Shown here one piece after another: positions 48,701 to 55,357 of a stretch of 64,000 nt of DNA. The position numbers were made by a program, and so were the translations under genes. This stretch comes from Pseudomonas asplenii. Lineage in GTDB: Bacteria > Pseudomonadota > Gammaproteobacteria > Pseudomonadales > Pseudomonadaceae. The notes beneath the pieces are model-generated. The model did not search any database. It had not been told where the DNA came from and worked only from the letters and a program-made list of their open reading frames with translations. Within the stretch, counting starts at the first letter, position 1; the number at the start of each line of letters is the position of its first letter. The stretch covers positions 92,537-156,536 of the forward strand of contig NZ_JSYZ01000019.1 in NCBI RefSeq assembly GCF_001293465.1. Direction: 5' to 3'.

Positions 48701-51700
48701 CCTGCCTCTGTGCAAAACGGTACCTTCTTTGAAAATACCATTACCTATACCAGCCCATCCACCTACGCCAACGCCGTAGTCCAGGCTGGCGGGGCCGTAA
48801 ACATAACAGGAACCAAAAGCCTCACCAACAGCGTCGTACGCGAGGGTGTGGTCATCGACGGTGTCGCCTCCCGTGTCGGTTCGACTCAGGTCGGCAACAG
48901 CACCGCGACTCTGGTCAATATCAATCGACAGCTCCCCCCGGATCTGGCTCAGCAACAGGTCAACCCGCTGACCCTTCCTGGTTTCAGCCTGCCGACAGGA
49001 CAGAACGGCCTGTTCCGTCTCAGCGATACATCGAGCACCACTCCCGCTGACAAGGGCCCGCAAAACTGGAGCCTGGGCGGTACCAGCCTCAGCGCCGTCC
49101 AACGGCAACAAGCACAGCCCACGTCGCAACTGACCAGCGTCGCGCTTTCAGACAACACCCAGACCGGCAGCACTGGCCCGGGCGCCCTGGTTCGTGTCCA
49201 GGGCCTGCCCAGCACCGCCAGCCAATCCCGGCCACAGAAATACCTGATCGAAACCAACCCGGCGTTCGCCGACCTCAAGCAGTTCGTGAACTCGGATTAC
49301 CTGCTGTCGAAGGTGGGTTACAGCGACGAGGAAAGCACCAAGCGCCTGGGCGACGGTTTCTATGAGCAGCGGCTGATCCAGCAGGCGGTGGTCGCCCGTA
49401 CCGGCCAGCGCTTCATCGACGGCCAGACTTCCGACGAGGGCCTGTTCAAGTACCTGATGGACAACGCCATCAGCAGCAAGCAGCAACTGAACCTCAGTGT
49501 CGGCGTAAGTCTGACCTCCGCCCAGGTTGCGGCCCTGACCCACGACATCGTCTGGATGGAAAAACAGGTGGTCAACGGCGAGGAGGTCCTGGTCCCGGTG
49601 CTCTACCTGGCCCAGGCCAACAATCGCCTGGCCCCGAACGGCGCGCTGATCCAGGGCTCGGACGTCAACCTGATCGCCGGGACGAACCTGGAGAACAGCG
49701 GCACCCTGCGCGCCAGCAACAACCTGTCCATGTCGGCCGGGAACAACCTGGTGAACGCTGGTCTGGCTGAGGCCGGCGATCGCCTGAATGCACTGGCGAT
49801 CAATAACGTCGTCAACAAGGCCGGCGGCATTATCGCCGGCCGTGACGTCAGCCTCACCTCCGTCTCGGGCGATATCACCAACGAGCGCACGGTCAGTACC
49901 TATACCAACACCATCGACGGTTACCTGTACCGCAATGATGTGGTGGACAGTGCCGCACGTATCGAGGCGGCGAATGACCTGACACTTAATGCCGCACAGG
50001 ACGTCAACAACGTCGGCGGCGTGCTCAAGAGTGGTGGCGATACCAACATCAAGGCCGGGCGTGATGTGAACATCGTCTCCGCCGAGCAACATGACAGCAC
50101 GAAGCTGGGGCGGATCAAGAGCAACAGCATCAGCCAGTACGGTTCCGATGTGGAGGTTGGCCGTGACCTCAAGGTTCAGGCCGGTCGCGACCTGGCCGTG
50201 GTCGGTAGCCGCATCGATGCCAAGCGCGACATCAGCATGGACGCCGTCGAGAACCTGACGGTCAGCTCCGCGGCCAATGAAAGCCATGCCGACTACAAAT
50301 CGAAGAAACTCAAGATCCAGGAAGACCACGTCAAGCAGGTGATGAGCAGCCTGACGGCGGGTGGCGACGTGAACCTGAATGCCGGCAAGGACATGACCCT
50401 GGTATCCAGCCGGATCACCGCCGGTGATGAGGCCAAGCTCATTGCTGCTGGTGAGCTGAATGTGCTGGCGGCGCAGGACAGTGACTACTCGCTGTACGAC
50501 AAGAAAAAGAAAGGCAGCTTCGGCAGCAAGCAGACCAGGCGCGATGAAGTGACGAAGGTCACTAATATCGGCACGTCAATTCAGACCGGTGGAGACTTGC
50601 TGCTCAAGAGTGGCGGCGATCAACGCTACCAGGTCGCGAAGCTTGATAGCGGCAATGACCTGACCATCGATAGTGGTGGTGCGATCACCTTCGAAGGCGT
50701 GAAGGACCTCGATCAGGAGAGTCACGAGAAGAGCAGTAGCAGTTTCACCTGGACCTCCATGAAGGGTAAAGGCCACACGGATGAAACCCTCCGTCAGAGC
50801 CAGATGGTTGCAAAAGGTCAATTGACGATAAAGGCAGTTGAAGGGCTGCACATCGATATCAAGCAGATCGACCAGAAAACTGTCAGCCAAGTGATTGATG
50901 CAATGGTCCAGGCTGACCCTCAGCTGGCTTGGCTAAAGGATGCCGAGAAGCGTGGTGATGTGGACTGGCGGCAAGTGAAGGAGATGCACGACTCCTTCAA
51001 ATACAGCAACTCCAGCCTCGGGCAAGGGGCGATGCTGGCAATCATCATCATTGTTTCGGTGTTGACCGCCGGCGCTGCAAGTACTCTGGCTGCTTCGGCA
51101 GGCAATGCTGTTGGCTTTGGTGCCGGCAGCACGATGGCGGCGGCCACGGCGACGACATCTGCTGGGCTAGGGAATATTGTCGCGTCGGCGGTAATGACCT
51201 CGATGGCCAGCAATGCCGCTGTCAGTGTCATCAACAACAAGGGCAATCTGGGGGCAACCCTCAAGGACCTTACATCTTCGGACAGCCTGAAAGGTTATGC
51301 ATTCGCTGGCATTACAGCTGGCATAGGGGCGCAATTCGATCTGAGTTACAACCCGACGAAGTTAGGATTTGACGTACCCAGTTTTGCTGCAGTTGCAAAG
51401 AAGGTAGCTGCGGATTCGCTAATCAAGACTGCCGTCTATGGTGGTGATCTGGCTGAGAACCTGGTCAATACCGCGTTGAGTTCTGCTGTAAGCATTGGTG
51501 GGGCCGTGGGTGCGAACCGGGTGGGTGATCTGGTCCTGGCCGATGGCAGCTTGTCCAAGATCGCCTTGCACGCCGGTGTCGGTGGGCTGTTGGCTCAGGC
51601 GATGGGCGGTGACTTCCGGGCCGGAGCACTGGCGGCGGGAGCGAACGAGGCGATGGTCGAGTTCCTGGCCGACAAACTCTTGCCCAAGGGGGTTGCGGAA

Positions 51701-52882
51701 AACACTCCAGAATACCAGCGAGGTGTTGCAAATCTGGTGGCAGCATCGCAGCTCATCGGCGTGCTTTCTGCGGCGGTGACGGGAACGGATGCGAATGTTG
51801 CCGCGGCGGTAGGTGCCAATACCGTCCAGAATAACTACCTCAGTCATTCCCAGCTTGAAAGAGCGGCTCGGCAACTCAGTCAATGTTCGTCTGAGGCTGA
51901 CTGTGATGCCATTGAGCGTCAGTACAAGGAAATCAGTAAGGACCAGGAGATTGCTGCTGTTGCCGACTGCATCGCCAACTCGGCTGCCTGCAAGGAATAC
52001 TCGACTATTGCCGCCAATGCCAGGGTAGACCTCAATAAGGTCTATGACGCGCTGGACAATGGTTCCGAGTACGCTGAAAAGGCTCTGAACAGGCTGATTG
52101 GAGAGAACATCGAGTTCCAGCAGATTCTGGCGCTGGCGACATCAGGGCATACTTCAGATGCTTTGGTCGGGGCAATGCAGGCCAAATGGGATCTGAACGA
52201 TGAGCAAACTCAGATTCTCAGGGAGAACTTGTTTGTCATCGGGTCTGTGGCTGCTGGTACGACAGCGATTGGTGCTGGCAAAATAGTGGCTCTGTTGAGA
52301 GCGGCTGGTGCAAAAGGATCTACCTCGAAGAATTTGAATCCGACCAGTTCTAAAGCAGACGAGGAAGCAACTGAGCTAGTAGATAGAAATGTCTTACCTG
52401 GCCCCGGTAAGTCATTGACACCTGTGTATAAAGATACGGAGACCGGTTTGAATGCGGTTAATCCGATTTATTCAAATCAACAAGAAAGGGCTAAAGAACT
52501 GGGCTATGATCCTGCTAAGGCAAAGCTGGAGCTGCATGAAGGGCAAGTGGCGGTTCAGTTGGAAAATACATTCGGTAGTACATTGAAACGTGTGGAACCA
52601 TTGAAAGATGGAAAGAATCCGGACTTTGTATTCGTTGATGGTCCTTATTCAGGTAAGACTGTCGATTTTTTGTGGACTGATTCGAGTAGGGCTGATCAGA
52701 TTAATAAGTTTTTTTCGAATAATTCGGCAAAGAATCGGGAGCAGCTTATAGATCATATTAATAAAGCAGATATGGTTCCGCTGGATTATAGGGTTCTTAG
52801 TTCTGAGAATCAGAGTATGGTTAATGGTTGGATAAAGACTCTGTCTGTAGAACAGCAGGGAAAATTATTGATTCTGCGGTGA
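42767..52882 (+). CDS. cdiA: CdiA-type contact-dependent inhibition exoprotein (TpsA)
   Basis: A 3371-residue two-partner-secretion effector. It has an extended N-terminus with a signal-like helix (GLAFILANAMFWQPLWAQA), a TPS haemagglutination domain (about 45-270, with ANPYGITCNGCGFINTPQA), then long FHA-1 repeats (about 375-1700). Next come an AT-richer divergent segment (about 1779-2010), a second beta-helical region with repeats of the AGRDV/NLNAG type (FHA-2, about 2290-2600), a DUF637 segment starting near residue 2826, a pretoxin motif VQNNYLS (from residue 3020), and a C-terminal toxin. CdiA proteins deliver their C-terminus into touching cells. No cdiB transporter gene lies nearby. 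Confidence 0.92.
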   Translation: MDVRQFAFLAGQPSAALKKREYFLGMPKRGLAFILANAMFWQPLWAQADGIVVSAPGASLGQAANGVPVVNIAAPNASGLSHNQFHDYNVGPSGVILNNSTQNLQSTQLGGYIIGNSNLNGRAASTILNEVNGGSPSQLRGYTEVAGQSAHVIVANPYGITCNGCGFINTPQATLTTGKPVVENGEVSRYQVDQGSVSIEGAGLNANNIDRFEIITRSAKLNAEIQAKNLTIVAGANDVDARTLQATARAADPASAPQLAIDSSALGGMYAGAIKLVGTEAGVGVKLDGKMVASGGDIQLDANGHLSMVDTAATGAVNVKAQSLEAKGPVYAGTTLDVKTAGDLTSQNNLVAKDRITVNSGGQLTNNGIIEAGVNADNSRNTEGDVEVTAQNFSNSGKSVIASRDLKVTATQALGNQGGTLSGQRQAMVTAGTLDNQNRGRVLSADRLNLTADTVLNGQGGLINSVGQLTATLGHLNNNAGEVSSKASSTLILGTLDNLTGLVMAEDLLDITASGALNNQGGRIGSNHTLALKGQALDNTGKGRITAQQKLDLNVAHLDNSGGSLITNGSLGLTASTVDNAKGRISSKDDLTATVTTFNQQDGALLTEGNLTLNGGSLDNSNAGLISAKKLLVLKVDSIDNRAGEISSVQAVNLNGQKLDNSEGGKVLSDTALELKVAQVINRSLGQLVSQGSTTLTGSTLDNSGGKLTAQSGLVITLDGALTNQMAGLISSEGTLTAHAGSLDNRGGSFSSAGLLQLSSTGALVNQGGRLVTDSGIELHSTSLDNRQQGTISGLGPLSIHTGDLDNSHGGFLSSGDTLDLTAGQLTNQDGGRIGAAKALTASVSGLDQQGGELKGEASINLDLNQGQLNNQGGLINAPVLVLNNLKGGNNQGGEISSAQAFTLAADSLNNDSGKLLSNQALTLRIEQALSSIKGMIAAASLDVRAGSLDNSGGTLTSRAGLDLLVNGQVTNRNQGLINASTGLTLNSSGLDNQGGSLLGSAIAIDFGATKGDLNNAGGRITTAGNLTIDHLRDLNNQGGELSSAQSLSLQARTLDNSNAGKLISNDLLSLRADSLVNQNGGLLSGWEGLTANGGSLDNRNSGTLSSRNGNVAVTLGGALLNGNAGALVSQKVLTVNAASLDNSDKGIISSGQGQTLTVSGVLNNATGGSIDSGAALTLQAMALNSGGTINAQQALTYTGTTLDNSNGTFSGSAAVTLDLLGALTNSNGKLSAGGPLLIQRSTQINNQGGALSSQGLLSLLTGSLDNSNRGTLAATDKLTVTSTGSVQNGNAGLIASASGDLQLTAASLDNAKGSLQGQGTVNLDVSGDIDSQGGKVIAQTGNLLIKAGNLDNRGGVLSSIKGSFESNVVGVLRNGHDLNRQGGLVQAQRLKLNALGGIDNYGGRFAAQAGEVVIDAGVAGNINNRDGIIHAKGLLKVSGNDFDSGGDNGGQVAASQIDLKLNGTLSNRKGVIESDSDLLVTAASVDNQGGQLRALGTGGKTEFQLGGMFDNRNGRLETASNDLLLNASGFQNQGGSLLHLGNGTLGISTANVLAAGGRLVTRGDLTLTADEWTNSSVIQAGKLTLNIGTLNQLAGAQLLASNSLVGTGGNWSNEGLLASDGNASLNLTGSYGGSGRYSSLGALGLTAAQVNLGSSASIAGGAQTTLNIAGQLNNYGRITSAAGMTVSAGAINNYGTLGSTGNLRLSASSLLNDKGLVFSGGDMALRTDTFTNRYADVYSFGNLAIARDDSNGLSSSINNISSTIESGGDLSLSATHIENRKDVFEVTGGMVSAYIGIRCYSCSGFVPVAGYQEDGHLVWVQNYKSQIVQDSAAANMIAGKSFQANGQDFLNSASTLSAANNLTLNMQNFTNQGASIGDYSVRRSFLPNVDLRNMGFWISVLNYNAANDSNTSYSSGIPVLHAWNANNTESSFRVIYKSGGREVDPYTSFGIVHVDGHPDSRSISSSHYNPNGPFADAPASVQNGTFFENTITYTSPSTYANAVVQAGGAVNITGTKSLTNSVVREGVVIDGVASRVGSTQVGNSTATLVNINRQLPPDLAQQQVNPLTLPGFSLPTGQNGLFRLSDTSSTTPADKGPQNWSLGGTSLSAVQRQQAQPTSQLTSVALSDNTQTGSTGPGALVRVQGLPSTASQSRPQKYLIETNPAFADLKQFVNSDYLLSKVGYSDEESTKRLGDGFYEQRLIQQAVVARTGQRFIDGQTSDEGLFKYLMDNAISSKQQLNLSVGVSLTSAQVAALTHDIVWMEKQVVNGEEVLVPVLYLAQANNRLAPNGALIQGSDVNLIAGTNLENSGTLRASNNLSMSAGNNLVNAGLAEAGDRLNALAINNVVNKAGGIIAGRDVSLTSVSGDITNERTVSTYTNTIDGYLYRNDVVDSAARIEAANDLTLNAAQDVNNVGGVLKSGGDTNIKAGRDVNIVSAEQHDSTKLGRIKSNSISQYGSDVEVGRDLKVQAGRDLAVVGSRIDAKRDISMDAVENLTVSSAANESHADYKSKKLKIQEDHVKQVMSSLTAGGDVNLNAGKDMTLVSSRITAGDEAKLIAAGELNVLAAQDSDYSLYDKKKKGSFGSKQTRRDEVTKVTNIGTSIQTGGDLLLKSGGDQRYQVAKLDSGNDLTIDSGGAITFEGVKDLDQESHEKSSSSFTWTSMKGKGHTDETLRQSQMVAKGQLTIKAVEGLHIDIKQIDQKTVSQVIDAMVQADPQLAWLKDAEKRGDVDWRQVKEMHDSFKYSNSSLGQGAMLAIIIIVSVLTAGAASTLAASAGNAVGFGAGSTMAAATATTSAGLGNIVASAVMTSMASNAAVSVINNKGNLGATLKDLTSSDSLKGYAFAGITAGIGAQFDLSYNPTKLGFDVPSFAAVAKKVAADSLIKTAVYGGDLAENLVNTALSSAVSIGGAVGANRVGDLVLADGSLSKIALHAGVGGLLAQAMGGDFRAGALAAGANEAMVEFLADKLLPKGVAENTPEYQRGVANLVAASQLIGVLSAAVTGTDANVAAAVGANTVQNNYLSHSQLERAARQLSQCSSEADCDAIERQYKEISKDQEIAAVADCIANSAACKEYSTIAANARVDLNKVYDALDNGSEYAEKALNRLIGENIEFQQILALATSGHTSDALVGAMQAKWDLNDEQTQILRENLFVIGSVAAGTTAIGAGKIVALLRAAGAKGSTSKNLNPTSSKADEEATELVDRNVLPGPGKSLTPVYKDTETGLNAVNPIYSNQQERAKELGYDPAKAKLELHEGQVAVQLENTFGSTLKRVEPLKDGKNPDFVFVDGPYSGKTVDFLWTDSSRADQINKFFSNNSAKNREQLIDHINKADMVPLDYRVLSSENQSMVNGWIKTLSVEQQGKLLILR
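43895..47850 (+). repeat. Coding repeats of the FHA-1 beta-helix in cdiA
   Basis: About 20-residue units of the type SLDNSGGxLxSxxxLxL, repeated dozens of times with drift, encode the filamentous stalk. At DNA level they appear as recurring CTGGATAACAGC/CAACCAGGGCGG words. They are degenerate, in frame and not separated by spacers. Confidence 0.88.
48101..48800 (+). other. Probable receptor-binding segment of cdiA (AT-richer)
   Basis: Residues about 1779-2010 break the repeat pattern and hold aromatic and Cys residues absent from the stalk (C1800 and C1803 in CYSC). By my count 48481-48540 has 27 G+C in 60, against 39 in 60 at 47641-47700. In studied CdiA proteins the receptor-binding domain lies between FHA-1 and FHA-2 and varies between strains; assignment here is by position and composition. 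Confidence 0.6.
51824..52882 (+). other. Pretoxin motif and C-terminal toxin of cdiA
   Basis: Starts at VQNNYLS (residue 3020), a variant of the VENN-type boundary. The last 130 residues hold E3258 in HEGQVAVQLE, P3285-D3286-F, and K3297-T-V-D3300-F, in the spacing of a CdiA_C/PD-(D/E)XK-like nuclease. The nuclease reading is tentative. Composition falls to about 22 G+C in 60 at 52681-52740, a sign of module exchange. Confidence 0.6.
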
Positions 52883-52886
52883 TATT

Positions 52887-53240
52887 ATGGGTATGTATAT
52901 AGCAATAAGCGAAGGGGTCGGTTGGGGCGCTTCAGGTGGGGTTATTGATTGTATTATTGAGGGTACAAGATCGCATTTTTCCCCAGGGCAAGAAGGCTGC
53001 ATGAGGAAAATATACGAGGCTTTGGATGAGCAGGCGCAAAGTTTTATTGTGTTGGATAATGCCACGGTTGAATGTTTTAACTTGTTTTATCGTCATTGTG
53101 AGGCCGCAATGAACGGTTTTCGAGAAAGTGAGCGAGGTAGAGTTGTTCCGGCGAGTTATATTCCCGGAATACTGTGGAACTGGTCTGAGGTTTTAAGGCT
53201 TATGCGAGAAGATCCTAGATATAGGGAGGATCTGTCTTAA
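52887..53240 (+). CDS. Candidate CdiI immunity protein
   Basis: A 117-residue, AT-rich gene starting 4 nt after the cdiA stop. I do not recognise the fold. The sequence is slightly acidic with no signal peptide and no membrane helix, so it is cytoplasmic, as immunity proteins that meet incoming nuclease toxins must be. No clear ribosome site precedes the ATG at 52887 (a second in-frame ATG is at 52893), so translation may be coupled to cdiA. Its role as immunity protein is inferred from position, size and shared low GC with the toxin end. Confidence 0.65.
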   Translation: MGMYIAISEGVGWGASGGVIDCIIEGTRSHFSPGQEGCMRKIYEALDEQAQSFIVLDNATVECFNLFYRHCEAAMNGFRESERGRVVPASYIPGILWNWSEVLRLMREDPRYREDLS

Positions 53241-53355
53241 TGGTACCTATGGGGTGTCCCCCCAGCCCTTGCGGCAGAAACAAGCAAAAAGATGGCGAAT
53301 TTATTTCTTACTGATCATTCGGACACAGATTGAGCGCCAAGAAATAGATCCGACA

Positions 53356-54054
53356 TCACGCGCTGGATACGAGCTTATTGACGCTGGTGATTTGCTTGTT
53401 CCAAATCATTTCGTAATGGCTCGATTGGATGATCGAGGCAACGTGTCGAGGGGTGGTCAGCGCCCAGCAGGTATTGCCCGGCGAACGAACGGAGCGATAG
53501 CGCAGGCCTGAGGCCTTGGCCTTCTTCACATCACGGCCGAGCGCTCTGGAAGCGCTGTAATCGTCTGGTGCGTAAATCGGGTGCGTCATGGGTAGCACAG
53601 TAGCGTCCAGTACACCCACCTCATCGAATTGGCAAGTCAGACCACGAAAGACGAAGCGCTCGTAGTTCAGTCCTTGCACTTTACTCCAGTACGCCTCTTG
53701 GTGATGGCGAACCTCGGCGATGGCAGTATCCATGGTGTCAGCCAGGTACAGCATGCCGAACGATCCATCGCCGAAGCGGGATCCATCAGGGTTCACGTGG
53801 GTAAATGGCGCGGTGGCGTAGGAGCAGCCGGTGATGCCAAAAGGGATTTCGCTGAGCGGAATCAGGTTGATGGTGCCCACTTCGTTTTGCAGGCGGGGAT
53901 TGGTCAAGGCCTGAACTTGGTAAAGAATATCGAACTCGTCAGCGTTGGCCACGTCATCGAACAGAGCGATAGGAGGAAACTTGGAGTTCACCAGCCGATA
54001 CGACTTGATGGCGCCCTCACTGCGCAGCACGTTCAGATCAGCGGCGTTTACCAT
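53356..54054 (-). CDS. RES-domain toxin of a RES/Xre module
   Basis: A 232-residue RES-family protein. Such toxins break down NAD+ or modify PRPP synthetase with NAD. The namesake residues can be placed: Arg in SYRLVNSKFPP or SRFGDGSFGMLYLA, Glu in TAIAEVRHHQEAYW, and Ser in RYRSVRSPGNTCWA. It overlaps the upstream antitoxin gene by 7 nt (stop TAA at 54048-54050, toxin ATG at 54054). The last residues and the 115 bp beyond its stop show no other gene. Confidence 0.85.
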   Translation of the reverse strand: MVNAADLNVLRSEGAIKSYRLVNSKFPPIALFDDVANADEFDILYQVQALTNPRLQNEVGTINLIPLSEIPFGITGCSYATAPFTHVNPDGSRFGDGSFGMLYLADTMDTAIAEVRHHQEAYWSKVQGLNYERFVFRGLTCQFDEVGVLDATVLPMTHPIYAPDDYSASRALGRDVKKAKASGLRYRSVRSPGNTCWALTTPRHVASIIQSSHYEMIWNKQITSVNKLVSSA

Positions 54055-54449
54055 TGGGCGCCTCGCAAGGCGTCAATTCGACGGAAAGTTTCGTACAGGT
54101 TGATGAACGAGCCGGTGGCCATGATTTCCAGCGGGGTTCTGCCTTCGAAAAAATCGTTGTCGTTGGCCATCCGTGGAAAGCCATACACGTTTTCCGGGTT
54201 GTCGAAGACCGTTCTAAGCGCACCATGAACGTTCAGGATGAGGCTGATACGGGCGAGCTGGTCATCATCCAGGCTCACGGTGCGACCTTGTTCCTTGACG
54301 CGCGAGTAGGTGCTGCGCGATATGCGAAGGGTGTTCTCGATCTCCTTGGGGGTTGCTTTCCAGCGTTCCATGATGGTGACTGCGGTGCGCAGCGCAACTG
54401 CGCCGGCATCCTTTGTGGACGGTGTCCGTGCAGGGGGGGCTTGGCTCAT
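54048..54449 (-). CDS. Xre/MbcA/ParS-type antitoxin
   Basis: A 133-residue antitoxin. An N-terminal helical DNA-binding part (MERWKATPKEIENTLRISRS, TYSRVKEQGR) is followed by the toxin-binding DUF2384 region (ISLILNVHGALRTVF, then TPLEIMATGSFINLYETFRR). I chose the ATG at 54449, 8 nt after CGGAG; a GTG at 54458 would extend it by three residues. Such antitoxins bind their own promoter. Confidence 0.85.
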   Translation of the reverse strand: MSQAPPARTPSTKDAGAVALRTAVTIMERWKATPKEIENTLRISRSTYSRVKEQGRTVSLDDDQLARISLILNVHGALRTVFDNPENVYGFPRMANDNDFFEGRTPLEIMATGSFINLYETFRRIDALRGAQW

Positions 54450-54482
54450 GTCTGGCACTCCGATTGCTTGGTCTTTAGATTG

Positions 54483-54512
54483 AAATATACGAATATTTAG
54501 TCTTCAGATCAA
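54483..54512 (-). promoter_or_regulatory. Promoter-operator of the Xre/RES pair
   Basis: On the minus strand TTGATC (54512-54507), a 17-bp spacer and TATATT (54489-54484) form a good promoter. The inverted repeat AAATAT-ACGA-ATATTT (54483-54498) covers the -10, where a bound antitoxin would block it. Confidence 0.6.
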
Positions 54513-54853
54513 TTTTGTGCTTGTCCGGCCACAGGGATATTTCAGGTTTCCAGACCTGGATCGCAGGCCTTGCAGCGACAGGCGAAGACTAGTGAGCGGA
54601 CCCGGCAGGCACAAGGCGAGAGGGCTTTCCAGGAGTGTTCAGGCGAGGAAAAGGGAATTGTCCGGTGCTTGGGTTTGGCGCCTCGCAAACAGACACTCGA
54701 TTTTGGCTCTAAAAATCTCATCTCCGCTCGCGTTCACGCTGGTGGAGGTTTGGGATTCGCGTGAAATGCATGGCATCCACGTCGACCAATTGGTCTCGAG
54801 CGGTCGATGGAACGTTATGCCGCGCTACGCGATGCTGTCCCTGGTGAGTAGCC
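54513..54853. other. Non-coding stretch between the RES/Xre pair and the AraC remnant
   Basis: About 340 bp with no gene I can support; short open frames lack ribosome sites and family matches. It may hold the old promoter of the AraC-family gene that follows. Confidence 0.5.
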
Positions 54854-55276
54854 ATGGCAATGACACTCGAAGTCTTACCGGCAGCGCTTTACTCGATGCG
54901 CAACGTAAAGCCTGTTCTTGCTGACGATGGCTCGTCCATCCTCCATAAAACACTTGAAACGAATCTGGAAAACAAGGCGATCTATATCGCCACGCCGTTG
55001 ATCGTCTACATCAAGCAGGGCAAGCAGATTATTCGCGACTATGACAGAGTGGCCAATGTCGTCGACGAGAATCATCTGATCTTCCTCTCCAAAGGCGTTT
55101 ATACGGTGTCGGACTACGTGACTGGCAGCGATATCTTCGAGGCGGTGCTGCTGTTTTTCGACGACAAGCTGATCGCAAAGTAGGGATATGAAAATACCTC
55201 CCACTTCATCAAGCTCTACAAGCAACGGTACGGTGTCACGCCGAAGAAAGCCAAGACCGTCGCCACAGAACTGTAG
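54854..55276 (+). pseudogene. AraC-family regulator remnant with internal deletion
   Basis: An N-terminal piece (109 residues to a TAG at 55181-55183) resembles the sensor half of ExsA/AraC-type regulators (PLIVYIKQGKQIIRDYDR, then FLSKGVYTVSDYV). After the TAG the same frame continues GYENTSHFIKLYKQRYGVTP and KKAKTVATEL-stop, the last helix of an AraC HTH domain. The roughly 150 residues that should lie between are missing, so one gene lost its middle. Any product would lack DNA binding. It stands next to the end of the type II secretion operon and may once have regulated a neighbour. Confidence 0.82.
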
Positions 55277-55357
55277 CGTGGCAAGTCCGGCCCTCCATTC
55301 CCAGCCCGCGTGTCGAGCCGTCCCAACTGATCCGACCATTCATGGGCGCTGGCGAAC

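Noticed and set aside
53254..53511. 85-residue open frame after cdiI
   Set aside because: Runs into the antisense of the RES toxin gene; no supporting start or homology.
55181..55183. Treating the TAG in the AraC remnant as a simple nonsense mutation
   Set aside because: The sequence after it is the far C-terminal helix, so a large internal segment is missing as well.
42400..55357. Direct repeat of the tRNA-Lys 3' end as an att site
   Set aside because: I looked for a second copy of the CCTACACGACCCACCA end downstream and did not see one in the window.
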